Source of the DNA: Thermocatellispora tengchongensis
Lineage (GTDB): Bacteria; Actinomycetota; Actinomycetes; Streptosporangiales; Streptosporangiaceae
Reading direction: 5' to 3'
DNA: 64,000 nt
Assembly (NCBI RefSeq): GCF_014202315.1
Contig: NZ_JACHGN010000003.1
Span: forward strand, 310,001 to 374,000
Shown here: piece by piece, positions 33,971-42,176 of the stretch
Layout: every line of letters begins with the position of its first letter
Numbering within the stretch: position 1 is the stretch's first letter
Position numbers and translations under genes: made by a program
Notes under the pieces: generated by a model
Told to the model about the DNA's origin: nothing
Seen by the model: only the letters and a program-made list of their open reading frames with translations
Databases searched by the model: none

Positions 33971-35155
33971 GTGCTGGAGGAGGTCTTCCGCGAGCAGTGG
34001 GCGCGCGTGTTCGCCTCCCTGGTCGGCTACACCGGTGACGTGGACGTCGCCGAGGAGGCCGCCCAGGAGGCGTTCGCCGTCGCGGCCGAGCGCTGGTCGC
34101 GCGAGGGGCCCCCGGACGACCCGGGGGCCTGGCTCGTGGTGACCGGACGCAACCGGGCGATCGACCGGCTCCGGCGCGAACGTGCGCACGCCCAGAAGAT
34201 CCGGCTGCTGGACCGCCCGGAGCCCGTGGAGGTGACCATGGACGGCACGACGATCCCCGACGAGCGGCTTGAGCTGTTCTTCATGTGCTGCCACCCGGCG
34301 CTGGCGGCCGAGGCCCAGGTCGCGCTCACGCTGCGGGCCCTGGGCGGGCTGTCCACCGCGGAGATCGCGCGGGCGTTCCTGGTGGGCGAGGAGACGATGA
34401 AGCGGCGGCTGTCGCGGGCGCGCGCCAAGATCCGGGCGGCGGTGATCCCGTTCGCGGTCCCCCGCCGGGAGGCGCTGCCCGCGCGCCTGGGGGCGGTGCT
34501 CGCGGTGCTGTACCTGATCTTCAATCAGGGGTACGGCGACGCGCGGGCCGGCCTCGCGGCCGAGGCGATCCGGCTGTGCCGGGTGCTCCTCGGCCTCATG
34601 CCCGCCGAGCCCGAGGTCGCCGCGCTGCTGGCGCTGATGCTGCTGCACGACTCGCGCCGGGCCGCCCGCGTCCGCGACGGCGAGATCGTCCCGCTGGCGG
34701 AGCAGGACCGCGGCCTGTGGGACACCGCCCAGATCCGGGAGGGCCTGGGGCTGCTCGACCGCGCCCTCGCGCGGGGCGGCGGCGGCGCCTACACGGTGCA
34801 GGCGGCCATCGCCGCCCACCAGGCCGAGGAGCGGATCGACTGGCCCGCCGTCGCCGCCCTGTACGACCGGCTCGGGGAGCTCACCGGCTCTCCGGTCGTC
34901 GCGCTCAACCGGGCCGTGGCCGTCGCCGAGACCGAGGGGCCGCAGGCGGCGCTGGCGCTCGTCGATGCCCTCGACCTGGACGGATACCGCTACTTCCACT
35001 CCACCCGGGCGGAGCTGCTGCGCCGCCTGGGCGACGTGGAGGGGGCGCGGGCAGCGTACGACAGGGCGCTCGGCCTGACCGTGACCGAGGCCGAGCGCCG
35101 CTTCCTCGCCCGCCGCCTCCGCGAGCTGCGCACCGGCCCGCAAGCGCCGGGATGA
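33971..35155 (+). CDS. ECF42-type sigma factor with C-terminal TPR-like extension
   Basis: A 394-residue sigma-70 family protein. Region 2 is about 10-75 (FASLVGYTGDVDVAEEAAQE, PGAWLVVTGRNRAIDRLRRE). Region 4 is about 105-165 (AQVALTLRALGGLSTAEIAR, GEETMKRRLSRA). The DUF6596/TPR-like extension takes up 180-394 (LIFNQGYGDARAG, LLHDSRRAAR, PVVALNRAVAVAE), typical of ECF42 factors that lack an anti-sigma and use this tail for control. GTG 33971 is 3 bp after the DGPF stop, so they are one operon. Confidence 0.92.
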   Translation: MLEEVFREQWARVFASLVGYTGDVDVAEEAAQEAFAVAAERWSREGPPDDPGAWLVVTGRNRAIDRLRRERAHAQKIRLLDRPEPVEVTMDGTTIPDERLELFFMCCHPALAAEAQVALTLRALGGLSTAEIARAFLVGEETMKRRLSRARAKIRAAVIPFAVPRREALPARLGAVLAVLYLIFNQGYGDARAGLAAEAIRLCRVLLGLMPAEPEVAALLALMLLHDSRRAARVRDGEIVPLAEQDRGLWDTAQIREGLGLLDRALARGGGGAYTVQAAIAAHQAEERIDWPAVAALYDRLGELTGSPVVALNRAVAVAETEGPQAALALVDALDLDGYRYFHSTRAELLRRLGDVEGARAAYDRALGLTVTEAERRFLARRLRELRTGPQAPG

Positions 35156-35315
35156 GCGGCGGGAAACCGACCGTGAACCCGGCCTCGCGTGGCGTAACCG
35201 GCATTTAGTTCGGAGGACATCGAACGGTATCGGCCCCCGCCTCGAATTGGGGTGTGGCCGGGTGGTCACGGCTCCGGATTTGCGCCGGTCGGGCGGGCGC
35301 GGAGAGGGCGGGAGC

Positions 35316-36617
35316 ATGGGGGTCGGGTTCGTCGGCGGCGAGCACCACGCGGTCGTCGTGGTGGGCGGCGGGCAGGCCGGGCTCGCGGTGAGCCACTGCC
35401 TGACGCGGCGCGGGATCGGGCACCTGGTGATCGAGCGGGACCGCGTCGGGCACGAGTGGCGCACGCGGCGCTGGGACTCCTTCTGCCTGGTCACGCCGAA
35501 CTGGCAGTGCCGGCTCCCCGGCTACCCGTACGCCGGCGACGACCCGCACGGCTTCATGGGCCGCGACGAGGTCGTGCGCTACCTGGAGGGGTACGCGGCC
35601 TCGTTCCGGCCGCCCCTCGCCGAGGGCGTGACCGTGGAGCGGCTGAGCCGGCGCGGCCACGGGTTCGAGGTCGCCACCGACGCCGGGACCGTCACCGCGG
35701 ACCAGGTGGTGGTGGCCACGGGGCCGTACCAGGTGCCGGTGGTGCCGCGGATGGCCGAGCGGTTCCCGCGCCGGATCAGGCAGCTCCACTCCTCGGAGTA
35801 CCGGGGGCCCGGCGGGCTGCCCGAGGGCGAGGTGCTCGTCGTCGGCACCGGGCAGTCGGGGTGCCAGATCGCCGAGGACCTGCATCTCGCGGGGCGGCGG
35901 GTGCACCTGAGCGTGGGCACCGCGCCGCGCTGCGCCCGCTTCTACCGCGGTCGGGACGTGGTGGCCTGGCTGGACCTGATGGGCTACTACGACCGGCCGA
36001 TCGACGACTTCGACGACCACGACGCCGTACGCGCCCGCGCCAACCACTACGTCACCGGGCGCGACGGCGGCCGGGACATCGACCTGCGGGCCTGCGCCCG
36101 CGAGGGCATGCGCCTGTACGGGCGGCTCACCGGGGTCGCCGACGGCGGGACCCCGGAGTTCGCCGGCGACCTGCGGCGCAACCTGGACCACGCCGACGCG
36201 GTCTCGGAGAGCATCAAGGACTCCATCGACGCCTTCATCGAGTCCGCCGGCATCGCCGCCCCGGGCGAGCCCCGGTACGTGCCCGTCTGGGAGCCGGACG
36301 GCGACCCGCCCCCGCCGGACATGGAACGGGTCTCGGCGATCGTGTGGGCGACCGGGTTCACCCGCGACTACCGCTGGATCAGGGTGCCGGTGTTCGACGG
36401 CACGGGATACCCGGCGCACGAGCGCGGCGTCACCCGGGTGCCCGGCCTGTACTTCATCGGGCTGCCCTGGCAGCACACCTGGGGCTCCGGACGCCTGTCC
36501 GGGGTGGGACGGGACGCCGAGCACCTGGCCCGGCACATCGCCGCGGCGGCCGTGCCCGCGCGGCCGGTGCCCGCCCACGCGCCGTACTTCGTCCACCCCG
36601 AGCTGCTGGGGAGCTGA
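35316..36617 (+). CDS. flavin-dependent oxidoreductase, MSMEG_0569 family (Nit1C cluster)
   Basis: A 433-residue FAD/NADPH monooxygenase-like protein. FAD motif [17 protein letters not shown] near the N-terminus, second dinucleotide motif [15 protein letters not shown] near 175, [13 protein letters not shown] between them and [14 protein letters not shown] near the end. This family is a marker of Nit1C clusters around Nit6803-type nitrilases. It is the first gene of a compact eight-gene run to 43279. ATG 35316 is preceded by GGAGAGGGCGGGAG. The 160-bp gap upstream has no recognised operator. Role in the cluster is unproven; oxidation of a nitrogen compound is the usual guess. Confidence 0.9.
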   Translation: MGVGFVGGEHHAVVVVGGGQAGLAVSHCLTRRGIGHLVIERDRVGHEWRTRRWDSFCLVTPNWQCRLPGYPYAGDDPHGFMGRDEVVRYLEGYAASFRPPLAEGVTVERLSRRGHGFEVATDAGTVTADQVVVATGPYQVPVVPRMAERFPRRIRQLHSSEYRGPGGLPEGEVLVVGTGQSGCQIAEDLHLAGRRVHLSVGTAPRCARFYRGRDVVAWLDLMGYYDRPIDDFDDHDAVRARANHYVTGRDGGRDIDLRACAREGMRLYGRLTGVADGGTPEFAGDLRRNLDHADAVSESIKDSIDAFIESAGIAAPGEPRYVPVWEPDGDPPPPDMERVSAIVWATGFTRDYRWIRVPVFDGTGYPAHERGVTRVPGLYFIGLPWQHTWGSGRLSGVGRDAEHLARHIAAAAVPARPVPAHAPYFVHPELLGS

Positions 36618-36619
36618 GC

Positions 36620-37465
36620 ATGGGCCGGACGACGGGCCGGACGAACGGCATGGTGCTGGACGCGCACCGCCACCTCGGCGTGCTCCCGGCCTACCCGTTC
36701 TACGGCGGGCCGCCGGTCTCGCCGGACGTCGGCGCGCGGGCCACCGTCGCCGAGCTGATCGCCGACATGGACGCCGAGGGCACCGAGCGGGCGCTGGTGC
36801 TGCCCAACTACGGGGTGCCCGACCCCGCCGTCGCCTTCTCCTTCAACGAGCTGTGCGTCGAGGCCGCCGCCCGCGACGACCGGATCAGGTGCGGGCTGTG
36901 GGTCTCGCCCCGGCCCGAGGACGAGGAGCGTACGAGCGCCGCCCTGGCGCTGGCCGGCGAGAGCGGCGTGCGGGCGCTGAAGCTCAGCTTCCTGCTCGGC
37001 GGCCGGGCGGGCGACCCGGCCTGCCGCCCCCACCTGGACCGGATCTTCGCCGCCGCCCGCGCGCACGGGCTGGTCGTGCACGTGCACACCTCGCCCGGCG
37101 CCGCCTCCGACATCGACGAGGTGGGCCGCCTCGTCGAGTGGTACGCCGATGACGTGGCGGTGCACCTGGTGCACTTCGGCGGCGGCGCCAGCGGCCACAT
37201 CAAGCTCGCGGGATCGCGCTTCTTCGACTGGATCGCGGCCGGCAAGCGGGTCTACACCGACGTGTCCTGGGCGATCGGCTTCGCGCCCCGCTGGCTGGCC
37301 CGGGAGATCGACCGGCGCGGCCTCGGCCACGACCGCGTGCTGTTCGCCAGCGACGAGCCCTGGGGCGACCACGCCGGCGAGCGCGCCAGGCTCGCGGGCG
37401 CGGCCGGGGACGGCGAGCTGGCCCGGCTCTTGTTCCACGACAACTTCGCCGAGCTGTACGGCTGA
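36620..37465 (+). CDS. amidohydrolase-superfamily metal hydrolase (Nit1C cluster)
   Basis: A 281-residue TIM-barrel amidohydrolase (amidohydro_2 type). Metal-binding motif LDAHRHLG (HxH) is N-terminal; GLVVHVHTSPGA and VHLVHFGGGASGHIK provide further His ligands, and FASDEPWGDH carries the late Asp. GGGGAG precedes ATG 36620, only 2 bp after the flavoprotein stop. It probably hydrolyses an amide, imide or lactone produced by the cluster. Substrate unknown. Confidence 0.85.
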   Translation: MGRTTGRTNGMVLDAHRHLGVLPAYPFYGGPPVSPDVGARATVAELIADMDAEGTERALVLPNYGVPDPAVAFSFNELCVEAAARDDRIRCGLWVSPRPEDEERTSAALALAGESGVRALKLSFLLGGRAGDPACRPHLDRIFAAARAHGLVVHVHTSPGAASDIDEVGRLVEWYADDVAVHLVHFGGGASGHIKLAGSRFFDWIAAGKRVYTDVSWAIGFAPRWLAREIDRRGLGHDRVLFASDEPWGDHAGERARLAGAAGDGELARLLFHDNFAELYG

Positions 37466-37481
37466 ACACCAAGGAGATCAC

Positions 37482-37994
37482 ATGGCCGAACTGACCGACA
37501 CCGAGAAGCAGAGCCTCACCGAGATCCCGCACCCGTCGCTGCCCGAGGGCAGCACCATCTACGGCGGAACCAAGGTCTTCCCCGACTACCAGGCCGAGAA
37601 CGGCGAGTGCTACTTCACCCTGGTGCACGGCATCGCGCACGAGTCGTCCGTCAGCTTCGTGGCGATCCTGCAGGCCACCCGGGCGCTGCGCAAGGGCTTT
37701 GAGTCGGCGATCTACTTCTACGGCCCCGGCTCGCTGAACTGCCTGGCCACCCGGGGCTTCCCCACCACCGGCAACTCGGCCTTCCCCGGAGAGCACAACA
37801 TCAACAACTCGCTGGCCACCTTCATCGCCGAGGGCGGCAAGGTCTACTGCTGCCGCTTCGGCCTGTCGCTGCACGGCGCCCGCGAGGAGGACCTGATCGA
37901 GGGCGTGATCCCGACGCATCCGCTGGACGTCCAGGACGCGCTGATCCACTACGCCCGCAAGGGCGCGATCATCAACTCGACCTACATGTTCTAG
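37482..37994 (+). CDS. MSMEG_0572/sll0783-family conserved protein (Nit1C cluster)
   Basis: A 170-residue soluble protein with the family blocks GTKVFPDYQAENGECYFTLV, GIAHESSVSFVAILQATRAL and the glycine-rich GFPTTGNSAFPGEHNINNSL. Relatives in cyanobacteria (sll0783) are nitrogen-starvation proteins and always occur beside Nit6803 nitrilases. Two adjacent Cys (YCCRFG) and several conserved Asn are notable. AAGGAG sits before ATG 37482. The fold is DsrE-like in appearance, but biochemical role is unknown. Confidence 0.9.
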   Translation: MAELTDTEKQSLTEIPHPSLPEGSTIYGGTKVFPDYQAENGECYFTLVHGIAHESSVSFVAILQATRALRKGFESAIYFYGPGSLNCLATRGFPTTGNSAFPGEHNINNSLATFIAEGGKVYCCRFGLSLHGAREEDLIEGVIPTHPLDVQDALIHYARKGAIINSTYMF

Positions 37995-38004
37995 GAGGCG
38001 CGCC

Positions 38005-39060
38005 GTGCATGTGGGCACGCGGGTGGACGTGGCCATCCGGGGCGTCCGGGTGGAGGCGCCGGTGCGGCGCGCCGGGGGAGCGGGCCCCAGCGACGACGGC
38101 CACCTCATCCTGGACGGCATGGGCGCCGCCGTCCCCCTCGACCCCCGCAGCCCGTACTCCGTGCGCGACGGCCGCCTGTGGCTGGGCGAGACGGACACCG
38201 GGCTGCCGGTCACCCCGGTGCGCCGCCCCCGCTTCTACGACCTGACGACGGCGGACGGCGTCCCGTACGAGAAGATCGCCAAGCTGCACGGCGCGGGCGT
38301 GCTCGCCACCACGGTGGTGCAGACGTGCGTCAGGTACGCCGAGAGCGACCGGTGCCGGTTCTGCGCGGTCGAGGAGTCCCTGTACGCCGGCGCCACCGTC
38401 GCCGCCAAGACCCCGGCGCAGCTCGCCGAGGTCGCCGAGGCGGCGGTGCGGCTCGACGGCGTCACCCAGATGGTGATGACCACGGGCACCACCAACGGCC
38501 CCGACCGGGGCGCGCGGGTCCTGGCCCGTTCCGTGCGCGCGGTGCTCGCCGCGGTCCCCGGGCTGCCCGTCCAGGTGCAGTGCGAGCCGCCCGAGGACCT
38601 GGCGTGGCTCGGCGAGCTGCGGGCGGCGGGCGCGGCGGCGATCGGCATCCACGTGGAGTCCCTGGACGAGGAGGTGCGGCGCCGCTGGACGCCCGGCAAG
38701 GCGGCGGTGCCCGTGGCGCGGTACGAGGAGGCGTGGGCCGAGGCCGTGCGCGTGTTCGGCCGCAACCGGGTCTCCACCTACCTGCTGGCCGGGCTGGGGG
38801 AGGACCCGGACGAGCTGGTGGACGGCGCGGCGCGGCTGATCCGGATGGGCGTCTACCCGTTCGTGGTGCCGTTCCGGCCGATGCGCGGCACCCTGGCCGT
38901 GCGCGTGGACGGCGCGCAGGCGCCGCCGCCCGAGCTGGTGCGCCGGGTCACCGAGCGCGTCGCGGCGCTGCTGCGCGCGGCGGGCATGACCGGCGCCGAG
39001 CAGGGGGCGGGGTGCGCGGCCTGCGGGGCGTGCAGCGCGCTCGCCGCGGCGGGCGGGTGA
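38005..39060 (+). CDS. radical SAM protein, MSMEG_0568 family (Nit1C cluster)
   Basis: A 351-residue radical SAM enzyme. The cluster motif is Cx8Cx2C (CVRYAESDRCRFC) rather than the usual Cx3Cx2C, as in this family. The barrel follows to about 310. A C-terminal GCAACGACS gives CxxCxxC, possibly an extra Fe-S site. AGGAGG lies 6 nt before GTG 38005, and the stop is 4 bp before the next gene. It may make or modify the nitrile/amide substrate handled by the nitrilase; that is inference. Confidence 0.9.
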   Translation: MHVGTRVDVAIRGVRVEAPVRRAGGAGPSDDGHLILDGMGAAVPLDPRSPYSVRDGRLWLGETDTGLPVTPVRRPRFYDLTTADGVPYEKIAKLHGAGVLATTVVQTCVRYAESDRCRFCAVEESLYAGATVAAKTPAQLAEVAEAAVRLDGVTQMVMTTGTTNGPDRGARVLARSVRAVLAAVPGLPVQVQCEPPEDLAWLGELRAAGAAAIGIHVESLDEEVRRRWTPGKAAVPVARYEEAWAEAVRVFGRNRVSTYLLAGLGEDPDELVDGAARLIRMGVYPFVVPFRPMRGTLAVRVDGAQAPPPELVRRVTERVAALLRAAGMTGAEQGAGCAACGACSALAAAGG

Positions 39061-39064
39061 GCCG

Positions 39065-40486
39065 ATGTCCCCGATCGACGTGCCGGTCCTCGCCGGACCG
39101 GCGCCCGGCCCGCTGATCGAGCGGGCCGACGGGCAGGCCGCGATCCGGGCCTACCACGAGCTGCGGCGGCGGGTGTTCGTGGAGCAGGAGGGCCTGTTCG
39201 ACCGCACCGACCTGGACGAGGCCGACGACGACCCCAGGACGGTCGTGCTCGTCGCCCGCGACCCCGCCGACGGCGCCGTCGTCGGCGGAGTCCGCCTCGG
39301 CCCCGTGCCCTTCCCGGCGGCGAGGGGGATCGGCGGCGGGACCGACATCGGGTGGTGGAGGGGCGGGCGGCTCGCGGTCTCCCGCGCGACCCGCGGTGCG
39401 CCCGGCGCCGGTCCCGCCCTGATCCGCGCGGCCTGCGCGTACGCCGAGTCGGCCGGCGTCCTGCGCTTCGAGGCCGCCGTGCGCGCCCGGCACGCGCCCG
39501 CCTTCGCCCGCCTCGGCTGGCGGCGGGTGCGACCGGCGCGGCCGGACGAGGCCCCGTCCGGCCGCGAGCCGCACGTGCTGATGCGCCACCCGATCGGCCG
39601 GATCGCCGCCCTCGTGGCCGCGGCCAAGAAGCCCCTCGGCCCGCTGCTCGCCGGGTTCGCCCCCGGCGGGCCCGGGTTCGTCGGCGACGACGGCGCGCCC
39701 GTGCCGGGCACCGACGTCGTGGCCGCCTGCGACGCGATCCTGCCCTCGATGGTGGAGCGCGACCCGGAGTGGGCGGGCTGGTGCTCGGTGCTGGTCAACC
39801 TGAACGACCTGGCCGCGATGGGGGCCGAGCCGGTCGGGCTGCTGGACGCGCTCGGCGCCCGCGACGCCCGCGCCGCGGCCAGGGTGCTGGACGGGCTCGG
39901 CCGCGCCGCCGCCGCGTACGGGGTGCCGGTGCTCGGCGGGCACACCCAGCTCGGCGTGCCCGCCGCGCTGAGCGTGACCGCCCTCGGCCGGACGGCGCGC
40001 CCGGTGCCCGGCGGCGGCGGGCGGCCGGGCCACCGGGTCCGGCTCACCGCCGACCTGGGCGGCGGCTGGCGGCCCGGTTACACGGGCAGGCAGTGGGACT
40101 CCACCACCGTCCGCCGCACGCCCGAGCTGCGGGCCATGCTCGGCGCCGTGGCAGCGGCCCGGCCGCACGCGGCCAAGGACGTGTCCATGGCGGGCGTCGC
40201 CGGCACCCTCGGCATGATGGCCGAGGCGGCCGGGTGCGGCGCGGTGCTCGACGTGGCCGCGGTGCCGCGCCCGGCGGGCGCGGCCATGGGCGACTGGCTG
40301 ACCTGCTTCCCCGGCTTCGCGATGCTCACCGCGGCGCCGGCGGGCGCGGGCCCGCTTCCGGCGGGGCCCGCGACCGGGGCGGAGTGCGGCGAGCTGGTGC
40401 CGGGGCGGGGCGTGTCGCTGCGCTGGCCCGACGGCGAGCTGACCGAAGTGATCACCGATGGGGTGACCGGATTGGGGAGAGCATGA
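39065..40486 (+). CDS. GNAT acetyltransferase fused to AIR synthase-like domain (MSMEG_0567/sll0787 type)
   Basis: A 473-residue fusion. Residues about 20-185 are a GNAT domain (ELRRRVFVEQEGLFDRTDLD, AGPALIRAACAYAESAGVL, RLGWRRVRP). Residues about 190-465 are a PurM/AIR synthase-like ATP-binding domain (NLNDLAAMGAEPVGLLDALG, VLGGHTQLGVPAALSVTALG, KDVSMAGVAGTLGMMAEAAG). In cyanobacteria the two parts are separate genes (sll0787 being the second). The nitrilase start overlaps this stop by 4 bp. Together with the radical SAM protein it is a core Nit1C member. Confidence 0.9.
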   Translation: MSPIDVPVLAGPAPGPLIERADGQAAIRAYHELRRRVFVEQEGLFDRTDLDEADDDPRTVVLVARDPADGAVVGGVRLGPVPFPAARGIGGGTDIGWWRGGRLAVSRATRGAPGAGPALIRAACAYAESAGVLRFEAAVRARHAPAFARLGWRRVRPARPDEAPSGREPHVLMRHPIGRIAALVAAAKKPLGPLLAGFAPGGPGFVGDDGAPVPGTDVVAACDAILPSMVERDPEWAGWCSVLVNLNDLAAMGAEPVGLLDALGARDARAAARVLDGLGRAAAAYGVPVLGGHTQLGVPAALSVTALGRTARPVPGGGGRPGHRVRLTADLGGGWRPGYTGRQWDSTTVRRTPELRAMLGAVAAARPHAAKDVSMAGVAGTLGMMAEAAGCGAVLDVAAVPRPAGAAMGDWLTCFPGFAMLTAAPAGAGPLPAGPATGAECGELVPGRGVSLRWPDGELTEVITDGVTGLGRA

Positions 40487-41331
40487 GCGCGTTGCGGATG
40501 GCCGCCGTGGCCGCGCCGTTCGATCGCGACCTGGAGGGCGACTTCGCGCGCATCGAGCGCATCGTCGCCGGGGCGCGGGCGGCGGGCGTACGGCTGCTGG
40601 CCCTGCCGGAGGCGTGCCTGGGCGGCTACCTGCACAGCATGGACGGCGGGCGGCACGACGGCGGCCCGCCCGCCCTCGACCCCGGCGGGCCGGAGATCCG
40701 CAGGCTGGCCGCCATCGCGGGCGACATGGTGGTCTGCGCCGGATACTGCGAGGCCGCGGGGGGCCTGCGCTACAACAGCGCGGTGTGCGTCAGCGGTGAC
40801 GGCGTGCTGGGCCGGCACCGCAAGGTGCACCAGCCGCTCGGCGAGGACGGCCTGTTCGCCGCCGGCGACGGCTTCGCCGCCTTCGACACCCCGGTGGGCA
40901 GGCTCGGCATGATGATCTGCTACGACAAGGCGTTCCCCGAGTCGGCGCGCGCGCTCGCGCTGGACGGCGCGCAGATCGTGGTGTGCGTGTCGGCCTGGCC
41001 CGGCAGCCGCACCGACCCCGCGCCCGACCTGGCCCAGGACCGCTGGACCCGCCGCTTCGACCTGTTCGACCGGGCGCGGGCGCTGGAGAACCAGGTGGTG
41101 TGGCTGTCGGCCAACCAGTCGGGGACGTTCGGCTCGCTGCGGTTCGTCGGCAGCGCCAAGATCGTCGATCCGGGCGGCGACGTGCTGGCCGCCACCGGCG
41201 TGTCCGGCGGCGTGGCCACGGCCGAGCTGGACGTGCCGCGGGCGCTGGAGACCGCGCGCCGCTCGATGGGGCACCTGCGCGACCGCCGCCCCGCCGCCTA
41301 CGCCCCGCCCGTGGCGGTCGCCGGGCCGTGA
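40483..41331 (+). CDS. Nit6803-family nitrilase, catalytically intact
   Basis: A 282-residue nitrilase-superfamily enzyme. The catalytic triad is complete: Glu43 (LPEACLGGY), Lys114 (HRKVHQP) and Cys146 (MMICYDKAFPE). It hydrolyses a nitrile or amide C-N bond in the cytoplasm; members of this branch are linked to Nit1C clusters, which in Pseudomonas have been tied to growth on cyanide as nitrogen source. It overlaps its neighbours by 4 bp on both sides. It shares an 87-bp near-identical stretch (40744-40830) with the next gene. Confidence 0.92.
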   Translation: MSALRMAAVAAPFDRDLEGDFARIERIVAGARAAGVRLLALPEACLGGYLHSMDGGRHDGGPPALDPGGPEIRRLAAIAGDMVVCAGYCEAAGGLRYNSAVCVSGDGVLGRHRKVHQPLGEDGLFAAGDGFAAFDTPVGRLGMMICYDKAFPESARALALDGAQIVVCVSAWPGSRTDPAPDLAQDRWTRRFDLFDRARALENQVVWLSANQSGTFGSLRFVGSAKIVDPGGDVLAATGVSGGVATAELDVPRALETARRSMGHLRDRRPAAYAPPVAVAGP

Positions 41332-42176
41332 GCGGCGGGAGGGGGACGATCCGGATCGCGGCGGCGTCCGCGCACTTCGGCCGGGACCTGGAGTTCGACC
41401 TGGCCCGGGTCGCCAAGCTGATCGCCGACGCGCGCGGGGCCGGCGCGGCGCTGCTCGTGCTGCCCGACGCCGCGCTCGGCGGCTACCTCGCCGACCTGCG
41501 CCACCCCGACCCGGAGGCGCTGCCGCCCGCGCTCGACCCGGACGGGCCGCAGGTCAAGCGGGTGTGCGCGCTGGCCGCCGAGATGGTGGTGTGCGTCGGC
41601 TACTGCGAGGCCGCCGGGGGCCTGCGCTACAACAGCGCGGTGTGCGTCAGCGGTGACGGCGTGCTGGGCCGGCACCGCAAGGTGCACCTCCCGGCGGGCG
41701 AGGTCGCCGCGTACGCGTCCGGCGACCGGTTCGACGCCTTCGACACCCCGGCCGGGCGGGTCGGCATGCTCATCGACTACGACAAGACCTTCCCCGAGTC
41801 GGCGCGCAGCCTCGCCCTGGACGGCGCCGAGATCATCGCCTGCCTGTCCGCCTGGCCGGCCAGCATCACCAACCGCGCCCCGCGCATGGCCCAGGACCGC
41901 CAGTCGCGCCTGTTCGACCTGTACGACTGCGCCCGCGCCGCGGAGAACCAGGTCGTGCTGGCCTCCTCCAACCAGACCGGCGCGATGGGCGGCATGCGCT
42001 TCCTCGGCCAGGCCAAGGTGGTCGGCCCCGGGGGCGACATCCTGGCCCGCACCTGGTCCCGCGCCGGGCTGGCGGTGGCCGAGCTGGACGTCGCCGCCGA
42101 GATCGCCACCGCCCGCCGGGTGCTGCACCACCTCGCCGAGCGGCGCCCGGCCGGCTACCGGATGGTGCCGTCGTGA
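41328..42176 (+). CDS. nitrilase-like paralogue with lost catalytic residues (pseudoenzyme)
   Basis: Also 282 residues and clearly a tandem copy of the preceding nitrilase. The triad reads Asp47 (LPDAALGGY), Lys118 (HRKVHLP) and Asp150 (MLIDYDKTFPE): both the catalytic Glu and the nucleophilic Cys are Asp. Hydrolase activity through a thioester is therefore not expected. The frame is intact and well preserved, so selection seems to act on it, perhaps as a subunit of a mixed oligomer (nitrilases form spirals) or as a ligand-binding regulator. GTG 41328 overlaps the first nitrilase stop; the stop overlaps the glycosyltransferase. Confidence 0.9.
   Translation: MSGGRGTIRIAAASAHFGRDLEFDLARVAKLIADARGAGAALLVLPDAALGGYLADLRHPDPEALPPALDPDGPQVKRVCALAAEMVVCVGYCEAAGGLRYNSAVCVSGDGVLGRHRKVHLPAGEVAAYASGDRFDAFDTPAGRVGMLIDYDKTFPESARSLALDGAEIIACLSAWPASITNRAPRMAQDRQSRLFDLYDCARAAENQVVLASSNQTGAMGGMRFLGQAKVVGPGGDILARTWSRAGLAVAELDVAAEIATARRVLHHLAERRPAGYRMVPS

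Noticed and set aside
35156-35315. GlnR-type box upstream of the Nit1C cluster (GTAAC near 35191).
   Set aside because: Only one half-site matches and the GAAAC partner is absent, so nitrogen control by GlnR cannot be claimed from sequence.
36620-37465. The amidohydrolase as the missing L-fuconolactonase of the fucose pathway.
   Set aside because: It lies inside the Nit1C run, coupled to those genes and over 5 kb from the fucose operon.
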